DNA of 64,000 nt from an uncultured Acetatifactor sp. (lineage in GTDB: Bacteria; Bacillota; Clostridia; Lachnospirales; Lachnospiraceae), in assembly GCA_947594835.1 (NCBI GenBank), contig CANQEH010000004.1:1-64000 (forward strand). The letters run 5' to 3'. Positions 52,431 to 61,530 of the stretch are shown here, piece after piece (within the stretch, counting starts at the first letter, position 1; the number at the start of each line of letters is the position of its first letter). A model generated the notes under the pieces. The model made no database searches and had not been told where the DNA came from. It worked only from the letters and a program-made list of their open reading frames with translations. The position numbers and the translations under genes are program-made.

Positions 52431-54862
52431 GAAAGCATCCCCTCCTTTGCCAGCGCCTTGTAGAACACCGCCAGGGGGATAAAACTCTGGGCAAACTGCT
52501 TGGTGCCTCCTGTGCCAGAGATCACCGCATCCTCCACGGCCTTTTTGCCGCCGCCCACATTGGCAGGCGTGTTCCGGATGGCCATCTCAAAAGTCGTTTT
52601 CCCGTATTCCAAAAACCGCTTCTCCCCGGTGAGCTCATAGCCGATGGCCATAGCTTCCAACAGCAGGGTATTGCTCCCGTTGCGGGCAAGGCTGGGCAGT
52701 TCCTTGTAATAAAACAGCCCGTTTTCCAGAAGGCAGTTTTCCGCCAGGTCTTCCACCGCGGAAAGGATCATCTCCCGCAGCCTGTCTCCGCCAAACACTC
52801 TGAAGTAGCGCATGAGGCTTCCCACCGCCACCGAGATCATAAACCCTACCCGTACCAGGGTGTTGTCCGTGTAAGGGGCCACCCACTCCCCGTACTCCTT
52901 GACCCATTCCTCAAAATGGCCCAGGATCCAGCGGCATTTCGCCGTCCATTTCTCCTCCCCGGTCTCCACATACAGCGCCGTCAGCGTCCGCAGGGCCCAG
53001 CCGGTCTCCCTGGCGTTGCTCTCGCCGCTCACCTGATACATAGGCGTCTCCAAAAGCCGCAATATGTTCTCTCCGATGCCCACAGCCGTCTCCAGGGCCC
53101 GCTCATCCCCGGTGAAGTGGTAGCAGTCCAAAAGCCCCTCCACCCACTGGTGGCTGCACACCATGACGCCCCCGCCCCCGGCACAGTGGCCGAAGGTGTG
53201 CTCCCACTGCCCGCCCTGCCGGAGGGGATCGCTGCTGTGATGGCACACGTCCACATCCATCCAGTGGGCTGCCGCCACATTGGCATAATCCAGAAAACGC
53301 CGCACGCCGGTGCGCACATACATTAAGTACATGGCGTGGGGATAGTCGTATTCATTGTTGCTCCACACCAGCCGTCCGCCGCCCCGGCCCTGATCCGTGT
53401 AGCCCTGATCCGGCGTATCGCCCCAGTTCATCATGCCGTAGCAGCGGGCATGGGTATCCGCTTTGGCGGTGAGGGCAATCTCAATCTCCGGCACCCGCTT
53501 CTCCCGCTCCAAAAACACGTCCTGAAACACGCCGGAGGCCTGATAAACCTCCGGGGAAAGCAAGGGCATATCCGGCATCTGGTAGATCAGGCTCCGGTCG
53601 TCCAATTTACAAAGCGGCTCCCCAGCGTGGTGGAAGTGCAGCAAAAACCGCTGCTCCCTGGACATTCCGGGGGCCATCTCCACCCGTCCTACCCCCTCCG
53701 GCACCAGCAGGACACAGACGCCGCCGTCCTGAGCCGTCACCGCCTTGGGGAAATTCTGCTGAGCCTGGAAGATGGTGGCGCAGACGCCGCCGTCCCGATC
53801 CGTCACATCCCCAAAGAAGGTGCCGTAAAACACCTCCCCGAAGTGCTCGTTGGCCTCCTCCAGAAGAAGGTCTGCATCCGCCGTCTCCCCCACCTTTGCG
53901 CCGTTTCTTCCCACGGTGAAAAAGGTTTTATAATTGGAGCGGCCCGCGCAGGTGCGCACACTCTCCACCGGGGCCTTTTCTTCCAGCGCCTCCAGGCCCT
54001 TTACGCCCACCGTAAAGAAGAAATCCCCCTGGGCAGAATCTGCCGCGCCGTCCCCGCAGCCGGTGGAATCCGCTCCTCTCACAGACCTGCTTACGGGGAC
54101 GCCAAAGTCTGGATCGCTCGTCATGCTGCGCTTTACCCCAAACCAGAAGGATTCAATGCATCGCGCTCCCCCGGTGGTGTTTTCCAGGCGCAGGGAAATG
54201 TCCAGCCAGGGCTTTCCCGCAAAGGCCGTGACCCTGCAGATCAGGGAAAAACCTTCCTGCTCTCCGCTTTCCGGCAGACAGAGCGCCCGGTTTTCAAAGC
54301 TTGCACACACAGGCCCCGGCTCCCGCATCCGCCACGGGCCAAACTTCAGGCGGTACTCTCCCTGATCCGTCCGCAAAAAGGGCCCCGCAAACTGCTCCCC
54401 CTGATAAACCCGGCCGAAAGCCTGCAGCCCTGCAAACAGACGGCCGCCCCCGTCTTCCAGGGCAAAGGCCAGGCCGCCGCAGTCCACCTGCCATCCCCCC
54501 GCCAGGCGGCGGCTTTTGATTCCAACAAATCCCTCCGGCTCCACTGCGTGCACGTCCTGCTCCTGCGAAAGGTGTGCCTTAATCCCCTCTTTGGAGACTT
54601 CCCCCAATTCACAGCTTAGCGTCTTCCCCGCGTTGCCCGGCAGATCCGCCAGAAAACGGGTGTATAAAAACCGCACGGAGCCGTCCCGGTGGCGGGAGGT
54701 CACCTTGGTCTGGCTGGGCAGCAGACTCTGCCCGTCCCGGATGCGCACGTCCCCTGCGCTGTAAAGCAGACCCTCCCGCACCGGGATGGCCAGTCCGCAG
54801 GGTTCCCCGATCCTGTCATATCGGTACAGCTTGTCAAATCGTATCTCTATTTTCTCGCCCAT
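52427..54862 (-). CDS. PL26-like protein (exo-rhamnogalacturonan lyase family)
   Basis: 811 residues from ATG 54862. N-terminal beta-domain with EPCGLAIPVREGLLYSAGDV and RHRDGSVRFLYTRFLADLP, as in the first domain of the PcRGLX/PL26 family; a middle beta-sandwich (RLENTTGGARCIESFWFGVK); and a C-terminal (alpha/alpha)6 barrel (WSNNEYDYPHAMYLMYVRTG, ANVAAAHWMDVDVCHHSSDP, GHCAGGGGVMVCSHQWVEGL). The family cleaves rhamnogalacturonan from its end. No signal peptide, so it likely acts on imported oligomers. Assignment is by remembered pattern. Coupled to queH, an unlikely functional partner. Confidence 0.6.
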   Translation of the reverse strand: MGEKIEIRFDKLYRYDRIGEPCGLAIPVREGLLYSAGDVRIRDGQSLLPSQTKVTSRHRDGSVRFLYTRFLADLPGNAGKTLSCELGEVSKEGIKAHLSQEQDVHAVEPEGFVGIKSRRLAGGWQVDCGGLAFALEDGGGRLFAGLQAFGRVYQGEQFAGPFLRTDQGEYRLKFGPWRMREPGPVCASFENRALCLPESGEQEGFSLICRVTAFAGKPWLDISLRLENTTGGARCIESFWFGVKRSMTSDPDFGVPVSRSVRGADSTGCGDGAADSAQGDFFFTVGVKGLEALEEKAPVESVRTCAGRSNYKTFFTVGRNGAKVGETADADLLLEEANEHFGEVFYGTFFGDVTDRDGGVCATIFQAQQNFPKAVTAQDGGVCVLLVPEGVGRVEMAPGMSREQRFLLHFHHAGEPLCKLDDRSLIYQMPDMPLLSPEVYQASGVFQDVFLEREKRVPEIEIALTAKADTHARCYGMMNWGDTPDQGYTDQGRGGGRLVWSNNEYDYPHAMYLMYVRTGVRRFLDYANVAAAHWMDVDVCHHSSDPLRQGGQWEHTFGHCAGGGGVMVCSHQWVEGLLDCYHFTGDERALETAVGIGENILRLLETPMYQVSGESNARETGWALRTLTALYVETGEEKWTAKCRWILGHFEEWVKEYGEWVAPYTDNTLVRVGFMISVAVGSLMRYFRVFGGDRLREMILSAVEDLAENCLLENGLFYYKELPSLARNGSNTLLLEAMAIGYELTGEKRFLEYGKTTFEMAIRNTPANVGGGKKAVEDAVISGTGGTKQFAQSFIPLAVFYKALAKEGMLS

Positions 54863-54919
54863 CGTCTTTCGCCTTTCCGCTTTTCGCTTCCGTCTTTTGC
54901 TTCCTCGGCCCTCTCATTT

Positions 54920-54948
54920 ATTGTATCGTAAGCCGCCGGGAGTTTCCA
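54920..54948 (-). promoter_or_regulatory. Possible promoter of the PL26-like gene
   Basis: Minus strand TGGAAA (54943-54948), 17 bp, TACAAT (54920-54925). Weak -35. Confidence 0.4.
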
Positions 54949-55008
54949 CCCTTTTTTCTTGTTTCACTCCTCGCAGGGCTTTTTTGTTTCCGCCCCCGCA
55001 GCTGTTCT

Positions 55009-55635
55009 CTAGTTTCGCTCCTCGTAACGCTTTTCCGCCTTCCGCCAGTTGATCAGGCGCAGCCATCCCTCCACATAATCCGCCCGGCGGTTCTGGTACT
55101 GGAGGTAATAAGCGTGCTCCCACACATCCACCAGAAACAGCGGGACCGTTTCCTTTAAATTGGGCACGTCCTGATTTGCGGTCTGCACGATGGAGAGCCC
55201 TCCCTCCTGGCTGGATACCAGCCATGCCCAGCCGGAGCCGAATTTTCCGACTGCCGCCTGTTTCATCTGATCCTTCCACTGCCTGTAAGAACCGAAATCC
55301 CTGTCGATGGCGGCGGCCAGCTCCCCGGAAGGCTCCTGCCCCTGAGGCGCCCTCATGGAGTCAAAATACAGCTCGTGGTTGTACACGCCGCCTCCGTTGT
55401 TGCGCACCGCCGTCCGAAGCGGTTCCGGCATTTTGTCCAGGCTCACCAGAAGCTCCTTTAAGGACTTCTGCTGCAGTTCCGGGTAATCGGCCAGGGCGGC
55501 GTTTAAATTGTCCACATAGGTCTGGTAGTGCTTGTCATGGTGAAAATGAAGCGTCTCCGCATCCAGCACCGGGATCAGCCCGTCATACTCATAGGGCAGG
55601 GGCCGGGCCACAAAGGGATAAGTTTCCTCTCTCAT
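55009..55635 (-). CDS. Superoxide dismutase, Fe/Mn type
   Basis: 208 residues from ATG 55635 behind AGCGAGG. Metal ligands and surrounding motifs: HFHHDKHYQTYVDNLNAAL (first His), YNHELYFDSM (second), then LVDVWEHAYYLQYQNRRADY (Asp and His). Full-length for the family. Protects the anaerobe from oxygen-derived radicals. Metal preference cannot be decided. It has its own -10 (TATAAT, 55688-55693) inside the carAB terminator loop. Confidence 0.94.
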   Translation of the reverse strand: MREETYPFVARPLPYEYDGLIPVLDAETLHFHHDKHYQTYVDNLNAALADYPELQQKSLKELLVSLDKMPEPLRTAVRNNGGGVYNHELYFDSMRAPQGQEPSGELAAAIDRDFGSYRQWKDQMKQAAVGKFGSGWAWLVSSQEGGLSIVQTANQDVPNLKETVPLFLVDVWEHAYYLQYQNRRADYVEGWLRLINWRKAEKRYEERN

Positions 55636-55665
55636 CGTTACCTCGCTTTCCGGCGGGCACACAAA

Positions 55666-55703
55666 AAGGCCCGCGCATCTATCTGTCATTATACGCAGGC
55701 CTT
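55666..55703 (-). terminator. Terminator of carA-carB (contains the sod -10)
   Basis: Stem 55666-55675 with 55694-55703 (one mismatch), then TTTTTG on the minus strand. The loop holds TATAAT, on the minus strand, which may serve sod. Confidence 0.75.
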
Positions 55704-55727
55704 CCGTATTTTATCCTTTGCAGTCCT

Positions 55728-58700
55728 TTATAGCTGGGCGACGTCCACCAGCGTCAGCTGGCTGTTTACGTTCTCTAAGCTGGTCAGCAGCGCGTTTGCC
55801 GTGTCCAGAGCCGTGATACAGTAAACTCCCGTCTCGATGGCGGTGCGGCGGATCAAAAAGCCGTCCCGGGATTTGTCCCTGCCCTGGGTGGGGGTGTCGA
55901 TGACCAGATCGATCCGATGGCCCAGGATCAAGTCCATGACCGTGGGGGATTCCTGGGAAATCTTGTTCACCTTCCGGGCCTTTACCCCCGCCTCGTTTAA
56001 GGCGGCGGCAGTGCTTCGGGTGGCGTAGATGGTAAAGCCCAGCTTCTCGAAGCGGCGGCCGATTTCGATGGCCTCCCCCTTATCCGCATCCTTCACCGTG
56101 ATAATCACATTCTTGTGCTTGGGCAGATCCACCCCTGCTCCTAAAAATGCCTTGTACAGCGCCTCGTGGAAATCCCTGGCGATGCCCAGACACTCGCCGG
56201 TAGACTTCATCTCCGGCCCCAGGCTGATCTCCGCCCCCCGGATCTTCTCAAAGGAGAACACCGGCATTTTGACGGCGTAATAGGCCGCCTCACGCTGCAG
56301 CCCGGGGGTGTAACCCAGCTCGCGGATGGTCTTGCCTAAGATGACCTCCGTGGCCAGATCCACGATGGGAATGCCCGTCACCTTGCTGATATAGGGAACC
56401 GTCCGGGAGGAGCGGGGATTGACCTCGATCACATACACATCCTCCCCGATGGCGATAAACTGGATGTTGATCAGACCCTTCACATGGAGGGCCCTGGCCA
56501 GCCGCCTGGTGTACTCCGCGATCTTCTCCTTCACCGTCTCCCCGATGGTGGGCGCCGGGTACACGGAGATACTGTCGCCAGAGTGCACTCCGGTGCGCTC
56601 GATGTGTTCCATGATGCCGGGGATCAGGATGTCGGCGCCGTCGCAGACCGCGTCCACCTCGATCTCCTTGCCCTGGAGGTACTTGTCCACCAGAATGGGA
56701 TGATCCTGGGCAATGCGGTTGATGATCTCCATGAACTCCTCGATCTCCTGGTCAGAGAGGGCGATCTGCATCCCCTGTCCGCCCAGCACATAGGAAGGGC
56801 GCACCAGCACGGGATATCCCAGCCTGTTTGCCACCTCCTTGGCCTCCTCGGCCGTGTAGACGGTGCCGCCTGCCGCCCGGGGGATTTCGGTCTCCTCCAG
56901 GATCTTGTCGAACAGTTCCCTGTCCTCCGCGGCGTCCACATCCTCCGCCCGGGTGCCTAAGATGGGCACGCCCATCTTCATCAGGCTCTCCGTCAGCTTG
57001 ATGGCAGTCTGCCCGCCGAACTGCACCACAGCGCCGTCGGGCTTTTCCATGTCTACCACCGCCTCCACATCCTCGGGGGTCAAGGGTTCAAAGTACAGCT
57101 TATCCGCAATGTCAAAGTCCGTGCTCACCGTCTCCGGGTTGTTGTTGATGATGATGGTCTCATAGCCCGCCCGGGAAAAGGCCCAGGTGGCGTGGACGGA
57201 ACAATAGTCAAACTCGATGCCCTGGCCGATGCGAATGGGGCCGGAGCCCAGCACCAGCACTTTCCTGCGCCCTTCTGTCTGCCGGGCTTCGTTTTCCCCG
57301 CCGTAGACCGAGTAATAGTAGGGGGTGGAGGCGGCAAACTCCGCCGCGCAGGTGTCCACCATCTTGTAGACAGGCCGGATGCCGTTTGCATGGCGCAGGG
57401 CCCTGACCTCCTCCTTTGTCTTCCCGGACAGGCGGGCGATCACATCGTCGGGAAATTCCATGCGCTTTGCCTCTTTTAAGAGCTGGGGCGTCAGATCCCC
57501 CTGTCTCAGCGCCTGTTCCATTTCCACCAGCGCGGCCAGCTTGTCGATGAACCACACGTCGATCATGGTGAGGGCATGGATCTCCTCGTAGCTTATGCCC
57601 TTGCGGAGGGCTTCGGCGATGACCCAGATCCTCTGGTCGTCCACCACCTTCAGCCGCTCCCGCAGCTCCTCCGCAGACAGGGCACTGAAATCATAGCTCA
57701 TCAGGCAGTCCACGTGCTGTTCCAGGGAGCGGATGGCCTTCATCAGCGCCCCCTCGAAGTTGTCGCAGATGCTCATCACCTCGCCGGTGGCCTTCATCTG
57801 GGTGGTCAGGGTGCGCTTTGCGGTGAGGAACTTGTCGAAGGGCAGCCTGGGAATCTTCACCACGCAGTAGTCCAGAGTGGGCTCAAAGCTGGCGTAGGTC
57901 TTCTGGGTGATGGCGTTTTTGATCTCATCTAAGGTGTATCCCAGGGCGATCTTGGCCGCTACCTTGGCGATGGGGTATCCCGTTGCCTTGGAGGCCAGGG
58001 CCGAGGAACGGCTCACCCTGGGGTTTACCTCGATGACGCAGTACTCAAAGCTGGTGGGATGCAGGGCAAACTGTACGTTGCAGCCGCCGGTGATCTGCAG
58101 CTCGTTGATGATGTTTAAAGCGGAAGTCCGAAGCATCTGGTACTCTTTGTCGCTTAAGGTCTGGGAGGGAGCCACCACGATGCTGTCCCCGGTGTGGACG
58201 CCTACCGGGTCGATGTTCTCCATGTTGCAGACGGTGATGCAGTTTCCCGCGCTGTCCCGCATCACCTCATACTCGATCTCCTTCCAGCCTGCGATACAGC
58301 GCTCCACCAGCACCTGTCCCACCCTGGAAAGGCGCAGGCCGTTCTCCAGGATCTCCTCCAGCTGCACCTGGTTGTAGGCGATACCGCCGCCGGAGCCGCC
58401 TAAGGTGTAGGCGGGACGCAGCACCACCGGGTAGCCGATGGAAGCCGTGAACGCCACGCCCTCCTCCACTGTCTCCACCACCTTGGAGGCCGCGCAGGGC
58501 TCGCCGATGCGCTCCATCAGATCTTTAAACTCCTGGCGTCCCTCGGCGTTCCGGATGGTGGCCGCGGTGGTGCCTAAAAGCTTCACGCCGTGGGCTGCAA
58601 GGAAGCCGGACTCCTCCAGCTCCATGCCTAAGTTTAAGCCCGCCTGGCCGCCCAGGGTGGGCAGGATGCTGTCCGGCTTTTCCTTCTCGATGATCTGCTC

Positions 58701-58922
58701 TAACACCTTGACTGTCAGAGGCTCTATGTAAACCTTGTCTGCAATGTCCTTGTCCGTCATGATCGTGGCGGGGTTGGAATTGACCAACACCACCTCCACG
58801 CCTTCCTCTTTCAGGGAACGGCAGGCCTGGGTTCCCGCATAGTCGAACTCCGCCGCCTGGCCGATGACAATGGGGCCGGATCCGATGACCAGCACTCGTT
58901 TCACATTCGGATTCTTAGGCAC
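55728..58922 (-). CDS. carB: Carbamoyl phosphate synthetase, large subunit
   Basis: 1064 residues, GTG start at 58922 behind GGGAGG with the carA stop one base away. Two homologous ATP-grasp halves: [20 protein letters not shown] and later [37 protein letters not shown] and [17 protein letters not shown]. The C-terminal MGS-like allosteric domain ([40 protein letters not shown]) is present. Makes carbamoyl phosphate for pyrimidine and arginine synthesis. Confidence 0.98.
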   Translation of the reverse strand: MPKNPNVKRVLVIGSGPIVIGQAAEFDYAGTQACRSLKEEGVEVVLVNSNPATIMTDKDIADKVYIEPLTVKVLEQIIEKEKPDSILPTLGGQAGLNLGMELEESGFLAAHGVKLLGTTAATIRNAEGRQEFKDLMERIGEPCAASKVVETVEEGVAFTASIGYPVVLRPAYTLGGSGGGIAYNQVQLEEILENGLRLSRVGQVLVERCIAGWKEIEYEVMRDSAGNCITVCNMENIDPVGVHTGDSIVVAPSQTLSDKEYQMLRTSALNIINELQITGGCNVQFALHPTSFEYCVIEVNPRVSRSSALASKATGYPIAKVAAKIALGYTLDEIKNAITQKTYASFEPTLDYCVVKIPRLPFDKFLTAKRTLTTQMKATGEVMSICDNFEGALMKAIRSLEQHVDCLMSYDFSALSAEELRERLKVVDDQRIWVIAEALRKGISYEEIHALTMIDVWFIDKLAALVEMEQALRQGDLTPQLLKEAKRMEFPDDVIARLSGKTKEEVRALRHANGIRPVYKMVDTCAAEFAASTPYYYSVYGGENEARQTEGRRKVLVLGSGPIRIGQGIEFDYCSVHATWAFSRAGYETIIINNNPETVSTDFDIADKLYFEPLTPEDVEAVVDMEKPDGAVVQFGGQTAIKLTESLMKMGVPILGTRAEDVDAAEDRELFDKILEETEIPRAAGGTVYTAEEAKEVANRLGYPVLVRPSYVLGGQGMQIALSDQEIEEFMEIINRIAQDHPILVDKYLQGKEIEVDAVCDGADILIPGIMEHIERTGVHSGDSISVYPAPTIGETVKEKIAEYTRRLARALHVKGLINIQFIAIGEDVYVIEVNPRSSRTVPYISKVTGIPIVDLATEVILGKTIRELGYTPGLQREAAYYAVKMPVFSFEKIRGAEISLGPEMKSTGECLGIARDFHEALYKAFLGAGVDLPKHKNVIITVKDADKGEAIEIGRRFEKLGFTIYATRSTAAALNEAGVKARKVNKISQESPTVMDLILGHRIDLVIDTPTQGRDKSRDGFLIRRTAIETGVYCITALDTANALLTSLENVNSQLTLVDVAQL

Positions 58923-58923
58923 T

Positions 58924-60135
58924 TTATTTCCTCCCTTCCTGACAGCCACAGTTTTCCTGGCGCATCATCTGGATAAATCGATCAAACAGGTATCTGGAAT
59001 CCTGGGGGCCCGGGCAGGCCTCCGGGTGGAACTGCACCGTAAAGATGTTTTTGCCGGTGTAGGCAAGCCCTTCGTTGGTGCCGTCGTTGACGTTCACAAA
59101 GGCGGGCACCGCCACCCTGGGATCCAGCTTGTCCGTGTCCACCACATAGCCGTGGTTCTGGGAGGAGATATACACCCGCCCGGTCTCTAAGTCCTTCACC
59201 GGGTGATTGCCCCCTCTGTGGCCGTATTTCATCTTGTGGGTGTCCGCGCCAGCGGCCAGAGCCATCAGCTGATGCCCCAGACAGATGGCAAAAATGGGCA
59301 CCTGGGAGTCATACAGCTTTCGGATCTGCTCGATGATGGCGCCGCACTCTTTGGGATCCCCAGGGCCATTGCTCAGCATGATGCCGTCCGGGGCGTCCTT
59401 CAGGATCTCCTCCGCGGTGGTAAAAGCCGGGTACACCGTCACCTCGCAGCCCCGCTCCGCCAGGGAACGGGCGATGTTTGCCTTTGCTCCCAGATCTAAA
59501 AGCGCCACCTTAAGCCCCGCGCCGTTTAACTCCTTCACCAGGGAGGGCCGCTTCTCCCGCTCTCCCCGCCCATAGGCCTCCCCATCGAACCGGGCTGCGC
59601 CGGACAAAGGCCCGTTTTCGGACAGCTCCAGAACAGGGGCCACTCTGTACTTTTCCCGGCAGGTCACCTTTTCCACCACTTTTCCCGTGACGTAGGCCTT
59701 CAGCCGGGGAAGCACTTCCTCCAGACAAAAGTCCTGCCGGGTGGTAATCATGCCGTTCATGGTGCCCTTTTCCCGCAGGATTTTGGTCAGGGCCCTGGTG
59801 TCGATGCCCGCGATGCCGGGCACATCGTTTTCCTCCAAAAACTGCTGTATGCTGCAATCGTTCCGGAAATTGCTGGAAACGCGGGAAATCTCCCGCACGA
59901 TAAAGCCGTCGGGCCAGGGTCTTTCCGATTCCATGTCCTCCTTACAGACGCCGTAGTTGCCGATCAGAGGGTAAGTCATACACACGGCCTGTCCCGCATA
60001 GGAAGGGTCGGTCAACACTTCCAGATACCCCGCCATAGAGGTGTTAAAGACAATCTCACTGATGACTTCCCTGACGGCTCCGATCGATATCCCCTCAAAT
60101 ACCGTTCCATCCTCCAAGATCAGAAACGCTTTCAT
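58924..60135 (-). CDS. carA: Carbamoyl phosphate synthetase, small subunit
   Basis: 403 residues from ATG 60135 behind GAGAGGCAG. N-terminal CPSase domain ([40 protein letters not shown]) and a class I glutaminase with the catalytic Cys in [18 protein letters not shown] and His/Glu in [15 protein letters not shown]. It provides ammonia to CarB. A -10 at 60205-60210 with a 17-bp spacer lies inside the preceding terminator. No pyrimidine attenuator is recognised in the short leader. Confidence 0.97.
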   Translation of the reverse strand: MKAFLILEDGTVFEGISIGAVREVISEIVFNTSMAGYLEVLTDPSYAGQAVCMTYPLIGNYGVCKEDMESERPWPDGFIVREISRVSSNFRNDCSIQQFLEENDVPGIAGIDTRALTKILREKGTMNGMITTRQDFCLEEVLPRLKAYVTGKVVEKVTCREKYRVAPVLELSENGPLSGAARFDGEAYGRGEREKRPSLVKELNGAGLKVALLDLGAKANIARSLAERGCEVTVYPAFTTAEEILKDAPDGIMLSNGPGDPKECGAIIEQIRKLYDSQVPIFAICLGHQLMALAAGADTHKMKYGHRGGNHPVKDLETGRVYISSQNHGYVVDTDKLDPRVAVPAFVNVNDGTNEGLAYTGKNIFTVQFHPEACPGPQDSRYLFDRFIQMMRQENCGCQEGRK

Positions 60136-60204
60136 ACTGCCTCTCATTCCGCCGCCAAGCGGCTTTGCAAACTTTCTTGATGTTCTTTCGTGCATATTCG
60201 TTTC

Positions 60205-60233
60205 ATTATAACACAAAAAAAACAGGCGGGCAA
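60205..60233 (-). promoter_or_regulatory. carA promoter overlapping the upstream terminator
   Basis: Minus strand TTGCCC (60228-60233), 17 bp, TATAAT (60205-60210). The -35 and spacer lie in the terminator stem and its T-run. Confidence 0.7.
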
Positions 60234-60250
60234 CACGAAACCCGTCTGTT
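60221..60250. terminator. Bidirectional terminator after the EAL/HDOD gene
   Basis: Ten-position stem (60221-60230 with 60241-60250, one G-U pair), eight T on the minus strand and TTTTTT on the plus. Nine bases after the stop of the 60259 gene. Confidence 0.85.
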
Positions 60251-60258
60251 TTTTCGTC

Positions 60259-61494
60259 TCAGCTTTTTTTCCTGTCGCAGGTCAGATCGCGGTACCAGCG
60301 CAGGGAGTCCATGTAGGCCTCGCTTACCGGCTGCACATCCATCTTCGCCAGAAGCAGCAGCCTGGAGACCTCCTGCCAGGCGGCATTTTCGTACTGCTGC
60401 ATCAGCTTAAGCACCGGAGAGAGACTGCCGCTGCCCAGAATCAGCGCCTCCTTGACCTCTCCTGACACCATCACCATCCCCAGGGCCTCCTCCATGGGTT
60501 TTTCCAGAATCACGTCCAGCACGGAAAACAGTCCCATGAGGAACAATTCTTCCCCCTTGTCTTTTCTGCCGAACACCGGGCCTAAGTTTTCCGCAAACTT
60601 TGCCCGAAGCAGGGAAAGCCTGGTCAGCTCGCTGGGCTTATCCGCATACAGCTCGTGAACCACCGCCGTGTTGATCCACTTGCGCAGCTCCCGCTGGCCC
60701 AGCATGGCCGCCGCATGGCGGAGGGTGGTGATGCCGGAATTGACCGTCATGCGGTTTACCATCTTTAAGAGGGAGATCGTCAGCGCCGTATCCCGTCCGA
60801 TGATATCAGCCGCCTTAGTCAGTTCAAAGTTTGCATCGTTGACCACGTTTAAAAGCTCGATGTAATTTGCCTTCAGAGGGGCCACCTCGTGCATCCCCCT
60901 GGTCACAGGCATCCGATAGAACGCGCCCTCGTAGAGCTGATAGCCGCCCATCCCTTTCAGCGTCTCGAACACGCCCATGGAGTCGATGCCCCCGGCGCAC
61001 AGCCTGGCCCTGGGATAGCGCTTTGCAAAATAGATCTTGGCCTTTTCCACGGCAACCTTCCGGGTGTCCAGAAAAACATAGTCCATCAGTTCCATGATTT
61101 CCCTGTAATTTTCAAAATCAGAAACCGGGATTTTCCGCACCGCCAGCTTATAGCGCTTTTCCTTTAACTCCCGCAGCCTTTGGACGTACATCTCCAGAGG
61201 CGGGATGGTATTGTCGATCAGAAACACAATGCGCTCATGGGGCGCACTGCATTGGCTCTCCACATCGGAAAAGACGGAGATATTGCTCAAAGGGACAAAA
61301 ATCTCCTTGTCCTCCGACAGTGTTTCCATGCCCATGGTGCGGATCAGCTCCAGCCCCTCTACCACAGCCTTCCCGTCATTCTGCCTTGTCCCCAGCATCA
61401 TGGGGTCCAGAAGGAAATTGTCCTTCTGGGAAAAGACGGAATACGCTTTTACCGCCATGTTTTCGTCGAAAAGAGGAATCAATGCCAATAACAT
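60259..61494 (-). CDS. EAL-like/HDOD signalling protein (YuxH-like)
   Basis: 411 residues from ATG 61494 behind AGGTGG. The N-terminal ~200 residues follow the EAL layout (AYSVFSQKDNFLLDPM, RYKLAVRKIPVSDFENYREI, DYVFLDTRKVAVEKAKIYFA, GIDSMGVFETLKGMGGYQLY) but the EAL motif itself is lost, so no phosphodiesterase activity is expected. An HDOD domain follows (FELTKAADIIGRDTALTISL, ITTLRHAAAMLGQRELRKWI). Such proteins are thought to relay signals. It is 37 bp downstream of purL. Confidence 0.85.
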   Translation of the reverse strand: MLLALIPLFDENMAVKAYSVFSQKDNFLLDPMMLGTRQNDGKAVVEGLELIRTMGMETLSEDKEIFVPLSNISVFSDVESQCSAPHERIVFLIDNTIPPLEMYVQRLRELKEKRYKLAVRKIPVSDFENYREIMELMDYVFLDTRKVAVEKAKIYFAKRYPRARLCAGGIDSMGVFETLKGMGGYQLYEGAFYRMPVTRGMHEVAPLKANYIELLNVVNDANFELTKAADIIGRDTALTISLLKMVNRMTVNSGITTLRHAAAMLGQRELRKWINTAVVHELYADKPSELTRLSLLRAKFAENLGPVFGRKDKGEELFLMGLFSVLDVILEKPMEEALGMVMVSGEVKEALILGSGSLSPVLKLMQQYENAAWQEVSRLLLLAKMDVQPVSEAYMDSLRWYRDLTCDRKKS

Positions 61495-61530
61495 AGCGTC
61501 CACCTATACGATGCTCCCCCATCGCCCTTT

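Noticed and set aside
60136-60204. PyrR or other pyrimidine attenuator before carA
   Set aside because: The stretch between promoter and start codon is short and has no PyrR-type loop or terminator; the hairpin nearby lies upstream of the promoter -10.
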